Source: Armatimonadota bacterium
Lineage (GTDB): Bacteria; Bacillota; Desulfotomaculia; Desulfotomaculales; Nap2-2B
Assembly: GCA_023511535.1 (NCBI GenBank)
Contig: JAIMBK010000031.1
Span: 1 to 36,262, forward strand
DNA length: 36,262 bases
Direction: 5' to 3'
Positions 23,766 to 30,335 of the stretch are shown here, piece after piece (within the stretch, counting starts at the first letter, position 1; each line of letters opens with the position of its first letter). Under the pieces are notes generated by a model. The model saw nothing but the letters and a program-made list of their open reading frames with translations. It did not search any database and was not told the origin of the DNA. A program made the translations under genes and the position numbers.

Positions 23766-24761
23766 ATGAGATCGGCCTGCGGCCTTGATTGCGTGAAATG
23801 TTTATACGGCGACTTTTGCTCCGGCTGCCCGGGGTGCCGGGCGGCTTTGTGCGATCGTGTATGCGGAACCTGCCACTATGTTTGCCCCCGGCGGCCGGGA
23901 GCGGTCTATTTTCTAAATTCTCTGGGCGGTCCCCGACTGCCGGACCTTTCTTACGTCCCTCCTGCCCTTCCCGACTTACACGGTTTTATTCCTGCCGTGG
24001 CTACGCGGTTCTCTGAAACGCCTGATCAAAAAGAACTTCCCTGGGTAGCAATGAATGCGGCCCGACTACTGCTATCCCGCGGCGAAGAAGGCGGCCTTGC
24101 GCACCGGGTAGGGGCGCGGGAGTTTTGCCGGGTACACCCGGACACCAGGATCATGCTGCACTTTTACGTCCCGGATCGCCCGTTGGAGGCGTTCTGGCGC
24201 AAAAGGTGGGGAATTTACCCGGCGTTGAAGGAGTTTGACCTGGTGATCGCGCCGAATTACAGCGTGTACGAAGATTCTCCCAGGTTAGAACACCTGATCA
24301 ACATCAAGAGAAGCTACGTAGTTTACAGGGAAATGCTGGCCCGCGGGATAAAAGCGATCCCGGACGTAAGCTGGGGCGAAATCCGCGACCTGGAAAGGTG
24401 GGCGGAATTTATCAGGAATAACCAGGTTAGAGTAATAAGCACCAGCATACAAACAGTAAAGCGCAACAGTACCCACAAATGGCTCGATTACCTTGCGGGC
24501 GTGCGTTATCTGGCCGGTTTATTACCCGATGATGTAACGATTATCATTTGCGGCGCAGGGTCCCCAGGGAAAATAAAAATGATCCGGCGGGCAATCCGGC
24601 AAAAGGTAGCGATCATAAACACACAAGCGTTTATGTTGGCCCGGAAAAGCAGGACAATAACCAAAACAGGACGTGCAATAGTTAGTGGCGAAAGAAAATA
24701 TGACGAAATGTTTATTAAAAACGCAAAAACACTTGCTGAATACGCAGGAGACCGGCTTTAA
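23766..24761 (+). CDS. DUF4417-like protein with Cys-rich N-terminal metal cluster
   Basis: 331 residues from ATG 23766, behind GGAGGG. The first ~45 residues carry eleven or twelve cysteines (CGLDCVKCLYGDFCSGCPGC onward), enough for two metal or Fe-S sites. The rest matches the DUF4417 pattern from phages and mobile elements: EFDLVIAPNYSVYEDSPR, a helix with RSYVVYREMLARGIKAIPD, VSWGEIRDLERW and a final alpha/beta block (DDVTIIICGAGSPGKI). The activity of this family is not known. The basic C-terminus (LARKSRTITKTGRA) would fit nucleic acid contact. It ends the operon that starts at 21083. Confidence 0.7.
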   Translation: MRSACGLDCVKCLYGDFCSGCPGCRAALCDRVCGTCHYVCPRRPGAVYFLNSLGGPRLPDLSYVPPALPDLHGFIPAVATRFSETPDQKELPWVAMNAARLLLSRGEEGGLAHRVGAREFCRVHPDTRIMLHFYVPDRPLEAFWRKRWGIYPALKEFDLVIAPNYSVYEDSPRLEHLINIKRSYVVYREMLARGIKAIPDVSWGEIRDLERWAEFIRNNQVRVISTSIQTVKRNSTHKWLDYLAGVRYLAGLLPDDVTIIICGAGSPGKIKMIRRAIRQKVAIINTQAFMLARKSRTITKTGRAIVSGERKYDEMFIKNAKTLAEYAGDRL

Positions 24762-24892
24762 ATAAGGGCGAAATTTGGGCGATAACGTAACTGCATATAT
24801 AAAACTATTAACTACATAAAGATCGTCTCGATTTTAGGCCGGTATAAATGGCAGGGCTGGTATATTATGTTAGCCAGGTTGGAAATTTGCTC

Positions 24893-24921
24893 TTGACAGC
24901 GATATTTTGACGGCATATAAT
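24893..24921 (+). promoter_or_regulatory. Perfect-consensus sigma-A promoter
   Basis: TTGACA (24893-24898), 17-base spacer, TATAAT (24916-24921). The nearest start codon with a ribosome binding site is 170 bases away and beyond two terminators, so it probably drives a short RNA or a regulated leader. Bases 24762-24892 are AT-rich and hold nothing I recognise. Confidence 0.85.
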
Positions 24922-24927
24922 TAAATT

Positions 24928-25020
24928 ACTGTACGTTGAGACAGGTTCTTGTTTTCCGGCGGTCTTTACCGGAAAGCAAAATTCAGTAAAAAAGCACTTA
25001 AGGGGTGCTTTTTGCTTTTT
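24928..25020 (+). ncRNA. Candidate small RNA or attenuated leader
   Basis: Between the consensus promoter and a terminator lie about 90 bases without a good ORF. Hairpin 1: TTTCCGG (24953-24959) with CCGGAAA (24969-24975). Hairpin 2, the terminator: AAAAGCAC (24990-24997) with GTGCTTTT (25005-25012), followed by TGCTTTTTT. No known RNA family recognised. It could be a free small RNA or the attenuator of the 25092 gene. Confidence 0.5.
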
Positions 25021-25033
25021 TCGGCCTACACTG

Positions 25034-25069
25034 GCCCGGTAATAAACATTGCCGGGCTTTTATTTTTTC
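25034..25069 (+). terminator. Second intrinsic terminator before the 25092 gene
   Basis: GCCCGG (25034-25039) pairs with CCGGGC (25052-25057), followed by TTTTATTTTTT. The next ribosome binding site, GGGGGAGGTGACG, starts directly after it. Confidence 0.75.
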
Positions 25070-25091
25070 TCGGGGGAGGTGACGTTAAAAA

Positions 25092-25604
25092 ATGGAGTGG
25101 CACAATGAAAGACTTTTACCAGTGGGATTGCCGGAACTGGCTTATCAAGTTACACCGCCGGAAGTAGCTGACTATCTACGAGTAATCGCAATGCCAAAGC
25201 GAAAAAAGCGATGTCTCGCAAGCGTAAGGTGTCATATCTGCGACAGTAATAAATTAGTCGAACCGGCAATCATGATAATAAACGTAAACGCGGTAATCAA
25301 TGATGTAATAGGCAGCAGAAGTGATGTCGTAACAACTGCAATTTGGTTGCGGTTTTTAAGAACGTTTTTGCACGAGGTTGGGCACGTAGTAAACCTGCTG
25401 GACAACCGCGATCCAAAGGTCGGCGGGCAGTTTACACTCTCGGATGTTGCTCGTTTTTTAAGGGTGAATCGAAACAGAGTGAAAAAAATGGTGCATGCAC
25501 TCGGCATAGGCCGGGTTTACGTCGATGGAGCGGACCGAAAGCACCTGTTTTTTGCGTGGTCAGACATTCAAAAAATTATTATTGCGGCGAAAAATAGTTA
25601 TTGA
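25092..25604 (+). CDS. HExxH protein with C-terminal DNA-binding-like domain
   Basis: 170 residues from ATG 25092, with GGGGGAGGTGACG upstream. A CxxC pair lies at 47-50 (CHIC). HEVGH at 94-98 (FLRTFLHEVGHVVNLLDN) is a zinc-metallopeptidase motif in a helix, as in ImmA/IrrE-like proteins; the third zinc ligand is not clear. From ~114 on, FTLSDVARFLRVNRNRVKKM then RVYVDGADRKHLFFAWSDIQ is the plan of an excisionase/MerR-type helix-turn-helix with wing. It may be a protease coupled to a DNA-binding domain, or the HEVGH may be chance in an otherwise DNA-binding protein. Confidence 0.55.
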   Translation: MEWHNERLLPVGLPELAYQVTPPEVADYLRVIAMPKRKKRCLASVRCHICDSNKLVEPAIMIINVNAVINDVIGSRSDVVTTAIWLRFLRTFLHEVGHVVNLLDNRDPKVGGQFTLSDVARFLRVNRNRVKKMVHALGIGRVYVDGADRKHLFFAWSDIQKIIIAAKNSY

Positions 25605-25652
25605 CATGTAAGACTGGTAATGCTATAATAACTTTACCAGTTATACTTACTT
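25601..25652 (+). promoter_or_regulatory. Perfect-consensus promoter inside a large palindromic operator
   Basis: TTGACA (25601-25606), 17-base spacer, TATAAT (25624-25629). ACTGGTAA (25613-25620) and TTACCAGT (25634-25641) form an inverted repeat around the -10 box, extended outward by GTAAG/CTTAC. The -35 box overlaps the end of the 25092 gene, whose DNA-binding-like product is a candidate regulator. Confidence 0.85.
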
Positions 25653-25670
25653 GTAGAAAGGAGGATTCAG

Positions 25671-26162
25671 ATGCGCATAATGTGGTTTCCCGAACATGAA
25701 CGCGAGGAAGCAATCGCCCTGGCCGAGCGCATGGCGAAGGACAACGGTTGCACGGCCAAAGGGAAATCCGGGGAGTGGGAAATGTTCAACCCCGCCTGCC
25801 CGGACAAGAACGCCGTGGTGGTGCAAAAGGCCAAGCAGTGCGAACCCAACGGCCCGGAGGGGTACGAGGTGGCCCTCCGGTGTAACGTGTACGGGGAGCG
25901 GGAGCGGTGGCCCAGCTGGTTAGCTGAGCAGGGAATTATGCCCGGCCAGCGACACATGATCAGCGACGGTGGGATAAAGCTGGTGCCGGAGGGAGAGGTC
26001 GTTTTCTCTGGTGGAGTAACCAGGTATCGCGTAACCCAATCTTGCTTGCGCCGGATACAGGAAGTATACGGGCCGCCGCCGTCCGGTGCGCAGGAAGAAG
26101 AGCAAAAGAGACAGAAAAAGAATATGCTTCGTATGTTAGATACTGATACTTCGGTAGTTTAA
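25671..26162 (+). CDS. Hypothetical cytoplasmic protein
   Basis: 163 residues from ATG 25671, behind GAAAGGAGG, under its own strong, palindrome-bound promoter. It begins with a helix (EREEAIALAERMAKDNGC), then an alpha/beta stretch with four cysteines at scattered positions (CTAKG, ACPDK, KQCEP, LRCNV), and ends in a charged, disordered tail (QEEEQKRQKKNMLRML). No family recognised. First gene of a run of small genes reaching to ~29 kb. Confidence 0.65.
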   Translation: MRIMWFPEHEREEAIALAERMAKDNGCTAKGKSGEWEMFNPACPDKNAVVVQKAKQCEPNGPEGYEVALRCNVYGERERWPSWLAEQGIMPGQRHMISDGGIKLVPEGEVVFSGGVTRYRVTQSCLRRIQEVYGPPPSGAQEEEQKRQKKNMLRMLDTDTSVV

Positions 26163-26176
26163 AGGGGGTTAAAAAT

Positions 26177-26356
26177 ATGGACAAATTTAAGGTCGGCGAC
26201 AAGGTAATTTTCAGGGATGGCGATTTAAGGATTGCCGGTATTGTGTATGCAGTTGATGGAGATCATGCACTGATCGAAATAAGCTGGGAGGACGCTATTT
26301 GGGTGAAAATTGCCGATTTAATGCTAATGCGTCCCGCAAAGAATGAGGCCGCCTAA
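26177..26356 (+). CDS. Small KOW/SH3-like protein (59 aa)
   Basis: Short gene with AAAGGGGG about 9 bases before ATG 26177. The start MDKFKVGDKVIFRDGDLRIA followed by GIVYAVDGDHALIEI and WVKIADL has the alternating Gly/Val pattern of a small beta barrel of the KOW/SH3 or PsaE type, often found in small nucleic acid or protein-binding modules. It lies 14 bases after the previous stop and ends in the loop of a terminator hairpin. Function unknown. Confidence 0.7.
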   Translation: MDKFKVGDKVIFRDGDLRIAGIVYAVDGDHALIEISWEDAIWVKIADLMLMRPAKNEAA

Positions 26357-26374
26357 ACCCGGCGGCCTCGTTAA
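26345..26374 (+). terminator. Hairpin with stop codon in its loop
   Basis: GAGGCCGCC (26345-26353) pairs with GGCGGCCTC (26361-26369); TAA 26354-26356 is in the loop. Only GTTAAAAAGGA follows, so it may act as a barrier or RNA stabiliser rather than a strict terminator. Confidence 0.6.
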
Positions 26375-26391
26375 AAAGGAAGGTGGGTCGT

Positions 26392-26760
26392 ATGAATACG
26401 CAGAGCGCAACCAAAATTCCGCCGGTCGGCACCTTGATTGACGAGGGCCGTATGTCGAGCCTGGGTCGGAGCATTGCCAGCGGCGAACTGTGTATTATTC
26501 TCAATCCTCGCGTTTTAACCATGAGTAGAAAAGAATTAATGAGATGGAAGAGCGTATATGAATGTCTTATCGATGAATTAGAATGGGATATTGAGATCGC
26601 ACGGTCCGAAACGGAGCAAGAAAATTTGAAAAACTCAAGAGGCACGGCGATAATGGTTTTGAATATTATCAACAAGCGGTTAGAAAAATGGGATAATTTA
26701 GGAAAGAAGAACAAGATCACGTTTATAGACAGGAGGAAAAGAAAATATGGCAGATTATAA
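26392..26760 (+). CDS. Hypothetical helical protein
   Basis: 122 residues from ATG 26392 (AAGGAAGGTG upstream; GTG 26383 is inside that site). A disordered, small-residue N-terminus is followed by a long helical region (LMRWKSVYECLIDELEWDIE, TEQENLKNSRGTAIMVLNII) and a basic tail (FIDRRKRKYGRL). No domain recognised. The C-terminal 14 bases overlap the next gene. Base composition is more AT-rich than its neighbours. Confidence 0.6.
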   Translation: MNTQSATKIPPVGTLIDEGRMSSLGRSIASGELCIILNPRVLTMSRKELMRWKSVYECLIDELEWDIEIARSETEQENLKNSRGTAIMVLNIINKRLEKWDNLGKKNKITFIDRRKRKYGRL

Positions 26761-26932
26761 CAAAGAAACATGTCCGGAAGAAACCGAAAAAGTGCCACTC
26801 GGCTACGAGTGCCCTTACTGCGGTGAAGATATGATTGACAACATTCTCGCGCCGGACGAGGACAATTTCTGTTTTTGTTGCCGGTGTGGGAAATATTACT
26901 ATGTGGAAGAGAAAGGGGGGAAGAAGATATGA
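26747..26932 (+). CDS. Small zinc-ribbon protein (61 aa)
   Basis: Two CxxC knuckles, CPYC near 22-25 and CRCG near 45-48 (with CFC before it), about 20 residues apart: a rubredoxin-like zinc ribbon. AGGAGGAAAAG precedes ATG 26747. It overlaps both neighbours, so it is co-translated with them. Zinc ribbons of this size bind nucleic acid or partner proteins. Confidence 0.75.
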   Translation: MADYNKETCPEETEKVPLGYECPYCGEDMIDNILAPDEDNFCFCCRCGKYYYVEEKGGKKI

Positions 26933-27552
26933 TGGAGTATATCATTCCAAACAACCCCGGGGAAATCATATCACAAATCCCCCTGGGGGAGAGTTGGCAC
27001 GTAGACCCATTCCGCCCGGATGGGGCCGAAATGCCGGGTGGTTTAAGGGTTAAGGCCCTGGCTGGCGGGAAAGTCACCGCAGTGCAGGGTGACCCTGACG
27101 CCGTCCGCACCTTCGCTGACCGTTTTCCCGGGGGTCAATTCAGGGCTGCCGCGTTTGAACGGGGCGGGGCCATGACCTCCTGGGGCGAAGCTGAGGTCGT
27201 GGCCGGTCCTGACGGTCAGCCGCTGCGCCCCGTCTATGTCCGCACGCGCGGACACCGGGCGTGCGAAAAGCATGCCTTTTTCGTCGGGCGTGCTCTGGCG
27301 CAGGTAGGAGTGTATCGGCACTTCCGCACCGGGGCAGAAAACGCATGGGTCCGCTTATTTACCGTGGACCCGAACGGAGAGGAGCGAGTGATATTGCGCT
27401 GGGAGGACGATATTTTCGTTTATTCCCGGCGCAGCGGTGGCACGCTCGTTTTCTCCCTACCCGGCGAGGTGGCGCGGTTTGCGGACGCCATCGTGACTGT
27501 CCGCGAGAAAGCGGGCGTATATCATTGCCGGGACGTCTTTTACGCCCTGTAG
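26929..27552 (+). CDS. Hypothetical protein, 207 aa
   Basis: ATG 26929 overlaps the stop of the zinc-ribbon gene; AAAGGGGGG lies upstream. The sequence (SWHVDPFRPDGAEMPGGLRV, then EKHAFFVGRALAQVGVYRHF) is not one I recognise. The C-terminal half is beta-rich with repeated Arg (VRLFTVDPNGEERVILRW). GC-rich codon use contrasts with the AT-rich gene at 26392. The stop is followed after four bases by a strong hairpin. Confidence 0.65.
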   Translation: MMEYIIPNNPGEIISQIPLGESWHVDPFRPDGAEMPGGLRVKALAGGKVTAVQGDPDAVRTFADRFPGGQFRAAAFERGGAMTSWGEAEVVAGPDGQPLRPVYVRTRGHRACEKHAFFVGRALAQVGVYRHFRTGAENAWVRLFTVDPNGEERVILRWEDDIFVYSRRSGGTLVFSLPGEVARFADAIVTVREKAGVYHCRDVFYAL

Positions 27553-27557
27553 AGAAG

Positions 27558-27590
27558 ATTGCCGGGTCGGACCTCCGGCCCGGCAATTTC
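27558..27590 (+). terminator. Hairpin terminator
   Basis: ATTGCCGGG (27558-27566) pairs with CCCGGCAAT (27579-27587), followed by TTCAATTC and then GAAAGGAGG. Confidence 0.65.
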
Positions 27591-27602
27591 AATTCACGAA
27601 AG

Positions 27603-27854
27603 GAGGAATCGGGGCAAGCCGGAAACGTTTGCCCCGGAAACAATAACATTACGCCTTCAGGAAGCAGGTGCCCCCTGGGCATCTGGCTGGAAAAAGCGCT
27701 GGCAGAGCAGGTTGCGAGGATTGAAAACGAATACCACATCGCTCCGTCTGTCGCTGTTTGTGATTACATTTGCCCGGTAGTTATTGGGCGGCAGGAGCAG
27801 CTGCCGGACGGCCGGTGCGCGGTACATGCCAGGTTGATTATGTTGATGCACTGA
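27603..27854 (+). pseudogene. Possible gene without a normal start codon
   Basis: A good ribosome binding site (GAAAGGAGG, 27599-27607) is followed by no in-frame ATG, GTG or TTG. The frame ending at TGA 27852-27854 stays open from upstream and encodes a protein-like C-terminal part (LEKALAEQVARIENEYHIAP, then VAVCDYICPVVIG and GRCAVHARLIMLM). Either the start region has been changed or lost, or a rare start codon is used. Chance cannot be excluded. Confidence 0.35.
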
Positions 27855-27878
27855 TCACACGTAAGGAGGCGAGGCAGG

Positions 27879-28475
27879 ATGCGAGAAATCACCGATGATT
27901 ATTATTTAGCTAAACGCCTTTTTTGTGCCGCATTGGAAGAAATTCCTGGCGAAAATAATCCGGAAATAGAAGGACCAGCAATAACAAAAGAAGATCAAGT
28001 TTTCCAGTCTATATTATTAGCTTTGGAGAATAAAGGTTACCACGTAGAAGTTTCGTTATATCCTTCCTGGGAAGATGAGAACGTATTTGAAACGGAAGTC
28101 GGAGGAATATACCACGATGGCCGCATCTGGATTAACTCCCAGTTAGAAGTAAAGGAGCAGTCAGTGGCTCTCGTCCATGAAGTTGCACACGCTTTGCACG
28201 AGGCCGCCGGGGGGAAGGGAGAGTTAATACCCTATCTCGCGGGTGCTGTTGCTTGCTATATAATGGGCATCTTAAACTTTAAAGAGGCGGCCGACGAGGT
28301 TTACAAAGGGTGTTTCATGACTCTACGCGATGAGTTAGGATGGGTGCCGGCCAGACGGAACGCGATCATCCTGATGCGTTGTTTGTGGGGCAAAGCGGAG
28401 AACTTTGATCGCGCTACGCAGATTGCTGAAGGGATAATAAGACTAGTAAAGAACGGCTACTGGGCCGCCGCTTAA
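27879..28475 (+). CDS. ImmA/IrrE-type zinc metallopeptidase-like protein
   Basis: 198 residues from ATG 27879, behind AAGGAGGCGAGG. GRIWINSQLEVKEQSVALVH leads into HEVAH at 100-104, the layout of the ImmA/IrrE family, in which two His and a downstream Glu bind zinc. In Tn916/ICEBs1-type elements such proteases cut the element's repressor upon DNA damage. No repressor gene of the XRE type lies next to it, so the target is unknown. The C-terminal half (YLAGAVACYIMGIL then helices) is not recognised. The stop codon is inside the hairpin that follows. Confidence 0.75.
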   Translation: MREITDDYYLAKRLFCAALEEIPGENNPEIEGPAITKEDQVFQSILLALENKGYHVEVSLYPSWEDENVFETEVGGIYHDGRIWINSQLEVKEQSVALVHEVAHALHEAAGGKGELIPYLAGAVACYIMGILNFKEAADEVYKGCFMTLRDELGWVPARRNAIILMRCLWGKAENFDRATQIAEGIIRLVKNGYWAAA

Positions 28476-28497
28476 CCCGACGGCCTTAAAAATTTTT
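28463..28497 (+). terminator. Hairpin with stop codon in its loop
   Basis: GGCCG (28463-28467) pairs with CGGCC (28481-28485); the TAA at 28473-28475 is in the loop. TTAAAAATTTTT and AGGAAAGGAGG follow. Confidence 0.5.
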
Positions 28498-28518
28498 CAG
28501 GAAAGGAGGCATGTACTC

Positions 28519-28599
28519 ATGCTTTCCGCTTTCATCGGCGGCGTCCTGGGCGGCCTTGTGGCGTTCTTTGCGTTGAAGCTGCTGGAGGCGCGCCGGTAA
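28519..28599 (+). CDS. 26-residue single-helix membrane microprotein
   Basis: ATG 28519 with GAAAGGAGG 10 bases upstream encodes MLSAFIGGVLGGLVAFFALK and a short charged end (LLEARR). It is one hydrophobic Gly/Ala/Leu helix with a basic C-terminus, as in regulatory micropeptides or small toxins. The ribosome binding site, clean stop and following AAAGGAG support translation; the ATG at 28511 in another frame is too close to the binding site. Confidence 0.55.
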   Translation: MLSAFIGGVLGGLVAFFALKLLEARR

Positions 28600-28624
28600 A
28601 ACCATGCGAAAGGAGTTAGCGCCA

Positions 28625-28753
28625 ATGTTCAAACTCCCCCGCCTTCTCTGGAAGCGCAAACCTTACACCCAGGTATCGCCTAACAGAAAGGCTGCACAAT
28701 CGAAATACGCTTGCCGAAAGAGTAAGCAAAAAGAAAGGAGATGCCAAACGTGA
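28625..28753 (+). CDS. Short basic protein (42 aa)
   Basis: ATG 28625, behind CGAAAGGAG, encodes a protein with about 15 Lys/Arg residues (LPRLLWKRKPY, then CRKSKQKERRC). Its last codons carry the ribosome binding site of the next gene and its stop overlaps that start (GTGA). It may serve mainly as a leader for translational coupling, or bind nucleic acid. Confidence 0.5.
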   Translation: MFKLPRLLWKRKPYTQVSPNRKAAQSKYACRKSKQKERRCQT

Positions 28754-29040
28754 TTATCGACCTGCAGAAAAAACTCAAAGAAAAGATGAAAAAGACCCTG
28801 CCCCCTCATACTTTTTCCGCGTCCAGCTCCGGGACCCTTCCCGACGCCCGGTTTATGGTGAAAGAGGCCCTGATCCTGGCGAAAGCCGGGAACCTGTCTG
28901 GGGCCGTCGACACCGCTTACACCGCCGGTTACGTTGCGTGCGCGACGGAGATAAAAAAAGAACTGGACAAAATACTGAAGGAATACTGCCCGGAAATCTG
29001 GGAGGCGCGGCAAGGAAAGAAAGGTCGTAGCAAAAAGTAG
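28750..29040 (+). CDS. Small helical hypothetical protein
   Basis: 96 residues from GTG 28750. I prefer this start to ATG 28741 because AAAGGAG (28734-28740) touches that ATG but is 9 bases from the GTG. A basic helix (IDLQKKLKEKMKKTL), a Ser-rich loop, two Ala-rich helices (MVKEALILAKAGNLSGAVDT) and a basic tail (RQGKKGRSKK). No family recognised. Last gene before the integrase region. Confidence 0.65.
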   Translation: MIIDLQKKLKEKMKKTLPPHTFSASSSGTLPDARFMVKEALILAKAGNLSGAVDTAYTAGYVACATEIKKELDKILKEYCPEIWEARQGKKGRSKK

Positions 29041-29310
29041 CGTTACTGAAAAGCGGTCGTGGGCGCTGTTGCCCGCGGCCGCCCTATAAGCGGCTGGAAG
29101 AAAATAACTGTCGAAATCGGCAATTTTGCCGAAATCGACAAACATTTTCTGGAAAAATACCCTGCTTTAAACTATTTAAACGCAAGGATTGGTTCACTAA
29201 ACCTTCCTTTTGTGTACTAATCAAGCCGGAAAGGACGCAAAAGGTATGGTGGAGAATACCTCTAAGGGCAAAATTTTGGTTCGCTAAAGGAGAAAGGAGG
29301 AAAACGTCGA
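29041..29310. repeat. Non-coding region with palindrome and direct repeats upstream of the integrase gene
   Basis: No gene seen. A GC hairpin lies at ~29053-29082. TGTCG...CGACA at 29109-29140 is a near-perfect 32-bp palindrome holding two direct copies of CGAAATCG (29112-29119, 29130-29137). TTGGTTCACTAAA (29189-29201) recurs as TTGGTTCGCTAAA (29276-29288). These may be recombinase arm- or core-type binding sites, part of an attachment site, or control sites of the integrase gene. Confidence 0.5.
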
Positions 29311-30171
29311 ATGAATATAATGGACATGCTTGCCAATTTTGAAAACTACCTGCTGGGCCGGGGGCTCTCCCCCGGCACGGCGGCCAATTACTTAGGACAC
29401 TTACGCCGCTTTTTCTCCTGGGTGGAGGGCACCTACGGCGAACCCGACCCGGCGGCGGTCACTCCCTTAGACGTGGCCGACTACAAGCGCCGCCTACAGA
29501 ACAAGGGAAGGAAACCTTCTTCCGTCAACAATGCCTTAGACGCCATCGCCAGCTTCTTTTCCTGGGCAAAAAAAGCCGGGCTGGTCCAGGCCGACCCCGC
29601 GGAGGGAGTAAAAAGGCTGCCGGAGCAAAAACAGCCCCCGAAGTGGCTGTCCCGGAGGGAGCTGGGCGCTTTGATCCGGGCGGTCCAGAGGTACGGGAGC
29701 AAAAAAGACCAGGCCCTGGTCATGCTGTTGCTGCATACCGGCCTGCGGGTGTCGGAGGCGGTTTCCCTGCGGGCGCAGGACGTGGTGATCAGGGATCGCT
29801 CCGGCCACGTGGCGGTGCACCGGGGAAAGGGCGGTAAGTACCGGGAGGTGCCCCTGAACGCTACGGTGCGCCGGGTCCTGGCCGAGTACCTGGCCGACCT
29901 GCAGGGCGAATGGGTCTTTCCCGGCAAAAACGGTCCCATGACCCGGCGGGCGGCGGAGAAAGCCCTGGAAAAGTACGGGCGGCTGGCTGGGGTGGAGGTC
30001 ACCCCGCACCGGCTGCGGCATACCTTCTGCAAAATGCTGGCGGACGCGGGGGAAGGGTTAGATAGAATTGCGATGCTCGCGGGACACGAATCGATAGGGA
30101 CAACGGCGCGTTACACCAGGCCCGGCAGGGCCGACCTGGAGGCGGCGGTGGAGAAGATTGCGTGGGAGTGA
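29311..30171 (+). CDS. Tyrosine recombinase (integrase, XerC/D-like)
   Basis: 286 residues from ATG 29311, behind AAAGGAGG. Inserts and excises DNA by strand exchange. The SAM-like N-terminal domain (~8-95, LLGRGLSPGTAANYLGHLRR) is followed by the catalytic domain with all expected residues: Arg146 in HTGLRVSE, Lys in RGKGGKYREV (~173-176), His233 and Arg236 in TPHRLRHTF, His259 in LAGHESIGT and the nucleophile Tyr268 in ARYTR. The short length with no arm-binding domain resembles Xer-type and small ICE integrases. It may be the integrase of this element or of a smaller island carrying the restriction genes. No excisionase is adjacent. Confidence 0.92.
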   Translation: MNIMDMLANFENYLLGRGLSPGTAANYLGHLRRFFSWVEGTYGEPDPAAVTPLDVADYKRRLQNKGRKPSSVNNALDAIASFFSWAKKAGLVQADPAEGVKRLPEQKQPPKWLSRRELGALIRAVQRYGSKKDQALVMLLLHTGLRVSEAVSLRAQDVVIRDRSGHVAVHRGKGGKYREVPLNATVRRVLAEYLADLQGEWVFPGKNGPMTRRAAEKALEKYGRLAGVEVTPHRLRHTFCKMLADAGEGLDRIAMLAGHESIGTTARYTRPGRADLEAAVEKIAWE

Positions 30172-30335
30172 ACAAAGGGTTTTTGCTCGAAGTATAAAAC
30201 AGGAGTTTTTAACAGGAATTTTAGATTAAGCGCCGAAATAGTTAATAAAAATACATAGGAGTGCCCCATGCCGCAAGCGGCATAACGAAGTAATGAAAAC
30301 CATATATTGGATTTTCGGAGGAGCGAGGGGAAAAC

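Noticed and set aside
24949..25167. 72-residue + frame over the candidate small RNA
   Set aside because: Passes through both terminators and the ribosome binding site of the 25092 gene; no own binding site.
29481..30032. Minus-strand frames opposite the recombinase
   Set aside because: GC-rich shadow frames of a gene with all catalytic residues intact.
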